Shown here: positions 57,471-64,000 of the stretch, in pieces | How the letters are laid out: every line of letters starts with the position of its first letter | How positions within the stretch are numbered: the first letter of the stretch is position 1 | Assembly: GCF_947179165.1 (NCBI RefSeq) | Contig: NC_077248.1 | Coordinates: 14,856,256 to 14,920,255, forward strand | Length of the DNA stretch: 64,000 nucleotides | Origin: Solanum dulcamara | Lineage: Eukaryota > Streptophyta > Magnoliopsida > Solanales > Solanaceae | Direction of reading: 5' to 3' | The notes under the pieces: generated by a model | Databases searched by the model: none | Told to the model about the DNA's origin: nothing | What the model saw: only the letters and a program-made list of their open reading frames with translations | Translations under genes and position numbers: made by a program

Positions 57471-58528
57471 TACAGTATATAGGGCAAGTTGAGGGACCTG
57501 GTCCTTCAAGTTGGGAAAGTTATTCTTCTGGAGGTTGTGGTTAGTGCTATTAGGTTGGGTCTGAGTGCTAACTACTTTGGTTCCATAATGGTTAGGACCA
57601 GTTTTGTCCAGGTTGTTAGGCACCTTAGGATGATTAGTTTTTCCATAGGAGTCAAAGTTGCTAGACACCTTAGGGAAGCTATTGTGGTTATTGGTAGAGG
57701 GCTGAATATGGTTTTGGTTGCTAGGTTGGGGGTTGGATTTGTTGATCACTTTGGATAAATTTTCAGGATAGTTAGCAATCTTGGAGCCCTACATAGACAT
57801 GTTCACAGCAATACCAGGTGACTCATTTGCATGAGGCAAATGAGGCTCACTGGATTTCAACAGATCATCAGTAGGAGGCATAGAATTAAAGTGAGAAGAC
57901 TTACCTGTGGTTATTCTTCCTTGTGACTGATTTTGCTCAGCATTTAAGGTATGTTTAACATTTTCATGCTGAAGAATGCTATTATCATTATTTATGATAA
58001 TAGCACCACTCCTAGCACTGTGACTGTGAGCAACTCCTTTATTTAAGCCTTGACGACTTTTTGAATTTGAACTTATAGGAGATGATTCAAGGTCCCTTGT
58101 TTGGTTTTGAAGCATCAAAACACCTTTAGGGATATTTTGGCATTGGTCCTCCATCAATTGGTTCGTCAGAGCTCCGACGACTTGAGTTTCCGTCGACGAC
58201 TTACTATTACATTGATTATGCATACCTTAAATTACTTGAATTTGATCAGGAGCATGATCATAGTGATCACAAGATTGCATTCCATGTAATTGTTCCTGTA
58301 ATTGGCCCTGCAAATTAAATTTTTTTAGAAATCGACCAGCTGAACCTGTGTGTTCTTTGCTCGAACTGTAATCAGGAGTTGAAGAGATATTCGAGGAGCT
58401 GGGGATTGATTCGATTTGGCGCTTATTGCTAGGAAGATGCACAAGACCTTCATGAATATTTTGGCATTAGATTTGGTTAGATTGGGTTGCCGGAGCTCCG
58501 GCGTCGATATGGATTTTTTCGCCGACGA
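57354..58528 (-). pseudogene. LINE B ORF1 N-terminal region, 5'-truncated
   Basis: Gln/Asn/Ser-rich sequence matching copy A ORF1, including the ISSNSKSRQ motif seen as TNSNSKSRR in copy A, and SFPKVSSNFD in both. Pieces at 57354-57749, 57789-58223 and 58227-58442 are separated by stops. Coding homology ends at about 58528, where LTR sequence begins, so the N-terminal ORF1 and 5' UTR are missing. Confidence 0.8.
57395..57406 (+). repeat. G12 homopolymer in LINE B ORF1
   Basis: Twelve G bases replace an AGGGGTGG stretch of copy A (about 6675-6682), shifting the ORF1 frame. Confidence 0.85.
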
Positions 58529-59357
58529 TTGGGAGTAGTATTGAGCACCGAGTTGTGTAAGAGTTTAATTGACTCAAACCCCAGAACCACGTAGCTAGCG
58601 TAGGATGAAGGCTCTACCTCTTAAGTCCCCAAAAGAGGACTTTGATGATTGGATCCAAGATGATGATGTCATTTACCTTGGCAAGGTATTGGATAGATGT
58701 GGCAACGACATCGCTTCGTTATATCATTACTAGTTCATAAGTGATGGTTGTCGGTTAGAGAAACTCCCAACTGAGTAAGCATTGCTTATTATTATTATTT
58801 TTAAACTTGCATTATATATTGATGTTAAGTTTTGAGCCGAGTTTTCCTGAGAGTAATTTCTTGATATCTATCCTTACTTTCCTGTCATTTTACATACTCG
58901 TACATTCCATGTACAGACATCATTCTACCTGCATCATTTTATTATGCAGATACAAGTGTTAGAGATCCTCAATAGGTGCATCGTTGAAGATCATTACTTT
59001 CCATCTATTTGGTGAGTCCTTCTTGTATTCGGAGAAACTCTTTATCCTTTTATTATTGTTGAGTATTATGTTTCTTTTGAGGTAGACATGGACATGTTAT
59101 TGGCACTGTCTGATAGTGTTAGAGGCTTCATAGACAGTGTTTTATGATGTAATTGGAGTAGTTCTCCTTTAAAACTACTATTTCTAAGGATTATTTTTTT
59201 CATTTGATGTTGATGTTGTAGAGCCCATATAATTATTCTTATTTTTACTTAAATCTTTCGCTTATGAATGAATGAGTGAAGAGATCAAGTGGTTCTCTTG
59301 GGCAGAGATAATTTCTTAGTGCCGGCCAAGCCTAGGGTACCCTTTCAGAATGTGACA
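58529..59357 (+). repeat. 5' LTR of the Tekay-like element, right part
   Basis: Continues the LTR after LINE B from TAGTATTGAGCACCGAG. It resembles the LTR segments at 30090-31076 and, reversed, 8079-9420: the CACGTAGCTAGCGTAGG region, ATGGTTGTCGGTTAGAGAAACTC, TACTCGTACATTCCATGTAC, and GCCGGCCAAGCCTAGGGTACC. It ends GAATGTGACA at 59357. Confidence 0.85.
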
Positions 59358-59360
59358 AAC

Positions 59361-59373
59361 TTGGATATAGAGC
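59361..59373 (+). promoter_or_regulatory. Primer-binding site, degenerate
   Basis: TTGGATATAGAGC lies three bases after the LTR, corresponding to TTGGTATCAGAGC with an inserted A and a C loss. The leader that follows matches the non-autonomous element's leader at 13080-13250. Confidence 0.78.
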
Positions 59374-59574
59374 ACATAGTTCAAGAGTCCTAGGGTGTAT
59401 ATGAAGTCGTGTCTAGTAGAGTCTTACTTATGAGTGTGTCGTGCACCACACTTACAATTAGGAGGCTATAGGACTTTAGCAATTGTTTCACTTCTTTCAT
59501 AATCTGAGTTTGTGCGATAGAGTTTAACTTTATAAAACTTCCTTTCTAATTTGTGTATTTATACATCGAAGACT
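59374..59574 (+). other. Leader of the Tekay-like element
   Basis: Untranslated leader shared with the non-autonomous element at 13080-13250 (reverse strand), for example GTCGTGCACCACACTTA and TGTGCGATAGAGTTTAAC. It ends at the Gag ATG. Confidence 0.7.
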
Positions 59575-60743
59575 ATGCCTCCTAAACGTACAGCCAGTTA
59601 GAGAAACACTGCCAACACTGAGGTTCCATAGTTAGAGATGCCTCCACCGAGAACTAGGGGCTGACCTGCAAGGTCTACTAAAGTACCTAAAATACCTACT
59701 ATACATACCACTCCTACTTCGAAGGTAGAATTCAGAGGAGCTATTATCATGCTCGCTCAACTGGAAGCTGCCCAGATGGGTAACCATTGTTCACCAACTC
59801 CTAGCCCTAGCTCTTAAGAGTCGTCTTTCACCACAAGGATTAGAGATTTTCTGGGGATGAACCTGCCAGTCTTTATAGGGTCTAAGGTTGAGGAGGATCC
59901 TTAAAATTTCATTGATGAAATATGGAAGATTTTGAAAGCGATGCATACTACCGAGGTTGAGGGTGTTGAGTTGGTTTCCTACCAACTCAAAGATGTGGCA
60001 AATGTGTGGTATGACCAGTGGGAGCAGAGTCGCGGCAAGGATGCTAGACTTGCACTTTGGGATGAGTTTGAAAGTGCTTTCCTTGACCACTTCTTTCCCC
60101 AAGAGCTACGGGAAAAAAAAGTTGAGGAGTTTTTGAACCTCAAGCAGGAGAGCATGAATATAAAGGTCCAAGATGAGAAATTTTGTCTTTGGCCTAGGCA
60201 AACATATAAAGACAGAATGTAAGGCAATGCTAATGATTTCTGACATGAATTTTTCTAGACTGATGGTTATGCCCAGTAGGTTAAGGATGAAAAGAAAAAG
60301 GACCAAGAGAAACACTTAAGCAAGAAGGCTAAGTCTGTTGGGCATGAGAACGAACTAAAGCAAGGGAAGGGTATCAAGTCCTTCTTTTATAAAGGGTATT
60401 CTAATTATGCACCTTCTTCAATAAGTGCTTTTATACCTAATCAGAGGTTTCTGAGTCACCAAAACTTCTGAGCTCAGGGTTCTCAGTCCCAATTAAGTAT
60501 GGCTCAAGGTCCTAGAGAAAAGCCATCGTGTGCTAGATATGGGAAGCTCCATTTAGGAGAGTGTTGTGTGGGCACCAATGCTTGCTATGCATGTGGAAAG
60601 ATAGGACACTTCCAGAAAGAGTGTCCTTCAAAAAGACAGGGAGATGGAAGTAGTAAAGCTCAATTTTCTTCTGCAGCTTCACAGAATAGAGGTAATCAGA
60701 GAAGTGCAACTTCAAGTGCGGGGGGGGGGGGGGGACAAATCGT
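59575..60743 (+). pseudogene. Tekay-like Gag with CCHC knuckle
   Basis: The ATG at 59575 starts MPPKRTAS, followed by an early TAG. The capsid-like part reads FIDEIWKILKAM, then ELVSYQLKDVANVWYDQWE and LWDEFESAFLDHFFPQELRE. The nucleocapsid has the knuckle CYACGKIGHFQKEC (CX2CX4HX4C) at about 60584-60626. Stops interrupt the middle part. A G15 run at 60720-60734 shifts the frame before protease. Confidence 0.88.
60720..60734 (+). repeat. G15 homopolymer in gag-pro junction
   Basis: Fifteen consecutive G bases sit between nucleocapsid and protease. It places the two in different frames here. Confidence 0.9.
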
Positions 60744-61067
60744 TTGTATGCTATGGGTAGTCGCCAAGACAGAGAGAATGCATCCGATGTTATTACTGGT
60801 ATACTCCGAGTCCTTTCTTTTGATGTGTATGCATTACTTGATCTGGGTGCTACATTATATTTTGTGACTCCTTACTTGTCTAGTAAACTTGAGACCCTTC
60901 CTGAGTATCTTCTTGAGACTTTTAGCTTGTCTACTCCTATTGGTGAGTCTATCTTAGTTGAAAGGGTCTATAGAAATTGTACTATGTCAATCTATCATAA
61001 GGATACCATAGCTGATTTAGTTGAGTTGGACATGGTTGATTTTGAGGTAATTCTTGGCATGGACTGA
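60744..61067 (+). pseudogene. Tekay-like aspartic protease
   Basis: This 107-codon frame contains VITGILRVLSFDVYALLDLG then ATLYFVTPYLS, the retroviral-type aspartic protease active site as D-L-G-A-T, and ends in FEVILGMD, the hydrophobic strand expected at the end of the domain. It would cleave the Gag-Pol polyprotein. The frame stops right after LGMD; the spacer to RT (61068-61400) has stops. Confidence 0.86.
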
Positions 61068-62060
61068 CTTTATGCTTGTTTTGCCTCAATTGATTGTAGG
61101 ACTTGAATTGTCAAGTTTCAATTTCCAAATAAGCCTATCTTAGAGTAGAAGGGGAGTTCTGTAGTGCCTAGGGGTAAATTTATATCCTACCTTACAGCCA
61201 GAAAGTTAATCTCTAAGAGATGCATATATCATATAGTCTGAGTCAAAAATATTAATGATTAGGCTCAATCTCTTAAGTCAGTTCCCATTGTGAGTGGGTT
61301 TCCTGAAATCTTTCCTAAGGATCTACCTAGAATCCCTCCTAATAGAGAGATAGACTTTCTATTAATGTCCTTCCTAATATACAACCTATGTCTATTCCTT
61401 CTTATAGGATGGCTCCCGTTGATTGAAAGAGATGAAAGCATAGCTAAAAGACCTCCTAGATAAAGGATTTATTAGGCCAAGTATCTCACCTTGAGGCACT
61501 CCTGTCCTATTCATGCAAAATAAAGATGGGTCCCTTAGACTGTGCATTGATTACCAGTAACTGAATAAGGTCACCATAAAGAACAAGCATCCTCTCCCCA
61601 GGATAAATGATTTATTTGACCAACTTCAGGGTGCCATATGCTTTTCTAAGATAGACCTCAGATTAGGCTATCATCAATTGAAAGTAAGAGAATGTGACAT
61701 CCCGAAGACGATTTTTCAAACCCGCTATGGTCATTTTGAGTTTCTTGTTATGTCCTTTGGATTGACAAATGCTCCTATAGCTTTTATAGAACTCATGAAA
61801 TGGGTATTCAAGCCATACCTAGATACGTTTATAATTGTCTTCATCGATGATATTTTGGTCTACTCTAGAAGTAAGAGTGAACATGCTAACCACCTTAGGA
61901 TTGTCCTTCAAACTCTTAAGGAGAGGGAGTTATATGCTAAGTTTTCAAAATGTAAGTTTTGGCTTTTGTCTGCAGTGTTCCTAGGCCATATTATTTCTGA
62001 TAATGGAATTCGAGTTGATAATCAAAAGATTGAGGCAATTAAGAATTAGCCCAGACCCAC
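61068..62060 (+). pseudogene. Tekay-like reverse transcriptase
   Basis: RT sequence appears in several frames: the fingers around 61490-61570 (FMQNKDGSLRLCIDYQ), [13 protein letters not shown], then the open frame 61678-62049 with [19 protein letters not shown] and the intact catalytic box FIDDILVYS at about 61844-61870. The thumb region has [23 protein letters not shown] at 62047-62049 stands at the Trp position. The spacer between protease and RT lies at 61068-61400 and has a TAG at 61146-61148. Confidence 0.9.
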
Positions 62061-62640
62061 CTCTCCAACCAACATAAAGAGTTTCTTAGGTTTAGTTAGT
62101 TACTACAGGAGGTTTGTTGAGGAATTCTTATCCATATCCTCACCATTGACTAAGTTCACTTAGAAAAAGGCTAAGTTTCAATGGCTGATGCTTGTGAGAA
62201 AAGCTTTCAACAATTAAAAGCTAGATTGACTATTCTCCAGTACTTTCCCTACCCGCGGGAACAGATAGTTTTGTAATCTATTATGATGCTTTCAGAGTTG
62301 GGTTGAGATGTGTGTTGATGCATAAAGGTAAGGTCATTTCCTATGCCTCCAGACATCTTAAGACTCATGAGAGGAACTACCCCACTTATGACCTTGAGTT
62401 TGAAACTGTGGTATTTCTCTTAAGATCTGGCGTCACTATCTTTATGGTGTACATATAGATGTATTCATGGACCATAAGAGCTTGCAGTATGTATTCAGTC
62501 AGAAGGAGATGAACTTGAGGTAGAGAAAATGGCTAGAGTTGCTCAAGGATTATGACATGAGCATTCTCTACCACCCAGGTAAAGCAAACGTAGTTGCCAA
62601 TGCTCTAAGCAAGTAATCCATGGGGAGTACAGCCCATGTG
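62061..62640 (+). pseudogene. Tekay-like RNase H
   Basis: Follows RT with SFLGLVSYYRRFVEEFLS, and later [30 protein letters not shown] and [15 protein letters not shown]. The catalytic Asp usual in VVADALS is Asn (AAT at 62599-62601). TAG stops at 62161 and 62521 stand at Gln positions. The middle of the domain is frameshifted. Confidence 0.88.
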
Positions 62641-63639
62641 GAAGAGTAAAAGAATGAGTTGGCAAAGGAAGTTCATAGACTTCTACATTTGGGAGTTCAA
62701 CTTATTGACTCTAGTGAGGGTGGTACAATAGTTTGGAATAGAGATGAATCATCTCAAGTTGCAGATGTGAAAGGAAAACAAGATCAGGACCCCATTCTCC
62801 TTCAACTGAAAGATGTGGTTCACAAGTAGAAAGTAATGGATTTTGCCAAAGGGGGAGATGGAGTGTTGAGATATCAAGAGAGATTATGTTCTCCAAGTGT
62901 TGATGGCATTCGAGAGAGAATCATGGTAGAAGCCCATAATTCTAGGTATTCCATCCATATAGGTTCGACAAAGATGTACCATGAATTGAGAAAAGTATTC
63001 TGATGGAGTGGAATGAAGAGAGATATAGAAGTGTTTGTGTCCAAATGCCCAAACTTCCAACAAGTTAAAGTTGAGCACCAAAGGCCTTATAGAGTGGATC
63101 AAAATATAGAGATTCTAGAATGGAAGTAGGAGATGATCAACATGGACTTCATTACCGGTTTACCACGAACATATAAAGACCATGACTCTATTTGGGTGAT
63201 TGTGGATAGGATGACCAAATCAGCTCATTTCTTGCCGGTTAAGACTACGGATACTGCAGAGGATTATGCCAAACTGTATATTAGAGAGATTGTTAGACTA
63301 TATGGAGTTTCTTTGTCTATCATCTCAGATAGGGGAGCTCAATTTATTGCTCAGTTTTGGAAGTTGTTTCAGAAGGGTTTGGGTTCAAGAGTGAACCTTA
63401 GTATTTCTTTTCATCCGCAGATAAATGGCCAAGCAAAGCGTACGATACAGACTTTGGAGGATATGTTGAGAGCCTATGTCATCAACTTCAAAGGTAATTG
63501 GGATGATCATTTACCTCTTATTGAGTTTGCATACAATAATAGCTTCTATTCGAGTATTCAAATAACTCCTTATAAACTCTATATGGGAGGAGATGTAGAT
63601 CACCAATTGGTTGTTTCAAAGTTAGTGAAGTTGAGTTGA
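62641..63639 (+). pseudogene. Tekay-like integrase, zinc domain and core
   Basis: The H2C2 domain lies at about 62880-63070 (AHNSRYSIHIGSTKMYHELR, then SKCPNFQQ), where the second Cys is Phe (TTC at 63055-63057). The core is open from 63133: Asp in NMDFITGL, WVIVDRMTKSAHFLPVKTT, Asp in IISDRGAQF. The catalytic Glu expected in GQAERT is Lys (AAG at 63436-63438). TAG stops at 62827 and 63127 replace Gln and Trp. Confidence 0.92.
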
Positions 63640-64000
63640 TTAGACCAGACATGGTTCACCAAGCTATGGAGATATGTGAAAACCATCCAATAGAAGTTGA
63701 GGACTACTCAGAGTCGCCAGAAATCCTACACTGATTTTAGAAGGAGAGATTAGGAGTTCAAAGTGTATGATTAGGTAAGGGTGTGATGAGATTTGAAAAG
63801 AAAGGGAAGCTTAGTACCAGCTACATTGGTCCTTATCAGATTGTGAAGAAGGTTGGTAATGTAGCCTATGAATTGGAGTTGCCCCAGAATTAGCAGCTAC
63901 TTTTCCCGTATTTTACATCTCTATGCTTAAGAAGTGTTTGGGAGATCCTTCACTTCTTTTCCCGATTGAGATCATTGGGGTGAAAGAGAATTTGAGTTAT
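63640..64000 (+). pseudogene. Tekay-like integrase C-terminal domain, cut by window end
   Basis: Contains GVMRFEKKGKLSTSYIGPYQI, then VKKVGNVAYELELPQN and, frameshifted, the PVFHISML-like region, the conserved end of the integrase in chromoviruses. A chromodomain, if present, lies past 64000. Confidence 0.82.

Larger units (their letters stand above)
49508..58528 (-). mobile_element. LINE copy B, 5'-truncated, inserted in an LTR
   Basis: Second LINE of the same family as copy A, minus strand. Its 3' end is marked by an eight-base T run at 49508-49515 (poly(A) on the minus strand), and its 5' end is truncated within ORF1 at about 58528. Flanking sequence before the T run (TAATATGAGAACA) and after the LINE (TAGTATTGAGCACC) correspond to the same point in the LTR, a probable degenerate duplication of 12 to 14 bp. 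Domains are in the same order as in copy A. Confidence 0.88.
48193..64000 (+). mobile_element. Tekay/Del-like chromovirus, split by LINE B, truncated by window end
   Basis: The 5' LTR runs from TGTAACACCCCCTAA (48193) to GAATGTGACA (59357) with LINE B inserted in it. A primer-binding site, leader, Gag, protease, RT, RNase H and integrase follow to the window end. Preceding bases GTTTC (48188-48192) would be the duplicated site, but the other end is outside the window. The coding region has many stops, of which at least six are TAG at expected Gln or Trp positions. Confidence 0.85.

Overview
The window looks like intergenic heterochromatin of a flowering plant, probably a member of the Solanaceae. 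That placement rests on the familiar look of the long-terminal-repeat (LTR) families and is an inference. The DNA is AT-rich. I could not support any host protein gene, rRNA, tRNA or CRISPR array. Nearly every base that can be assigned belongs to a retrotransposon, and most elements are nested in one another and broken by stop codons and frameshifts. No new cellular system is visible; the interest lies in the nesting order, the deletion derivatives, the tandem-repeat-rich 3' UTRs and the mutations at catalytic residues.

Layout. (1) 1-8078 and 16564 to about 16740, minus strand: a LINE (copy A) with a DUF4283/zinc-knuckle ORF1, APE endonuclease, reverse transcriptase (RT) and a C-terminal RNase H. 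(2) 8079-16563, minus strand: a non-autonomous LTR retrotransposon with very long LTRs (3.5 and 3.3 kb) and a 1.7-kb non-coding interior, inserted in the start of the LINE ORF1 with a perfect TATTC target-site duplication (TSD). (3) About 16740-18940, minus strand: remains of a chromovirus-like Ty3/gypsy element with a GC-rich repeat block. (4) About 19130-32800, plus strand: a Tat/Ogre-lineage Ty3/gypsy element with two RNase H domains (Tat1). A solo LTR sits in its integrase (21973-24296, TSD GAGAT) and another in its 3' LTR (28725-31076, TSD ACCAC). (5) About 32820 to 48192, plus strand: a second, 5'-truncated Tat element (Tat2). Its 3' UTR is split at 35889-43987 by a minus-strand chromovirus (TSD TATAA), which itself carries a 2.2-kb solo LTR in its RNase H coding sequence (39535-41734). 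(6) 48193-64000, plus strand: a Tekay/Del-like chromovirus running off the window, whose 5' LTR is split by a second LINE (copy B, 49508 to about 58528, minus strand).

How the parts relate. The autonomous elements once encoded Gag, protease, RT, RNase H and integrase, or for the LINEs ORF1 protein plus endonuclease/RT. All copies here appear inactive: catalytic residues are changed in Tat1 RT, Tat2 integrase, LINE B RT, and the RNase H and integrase of the last chromovirus. The short-interior element at 8 to 16.5 kb shares its primer-binding site, leader and LTR termini with the coding chromovirus at 59 to 64 kb, which suggests that relatives of the latter mobilised it. The insertion order can be read from TSDs and from coding frames that resume on either side of each insert.
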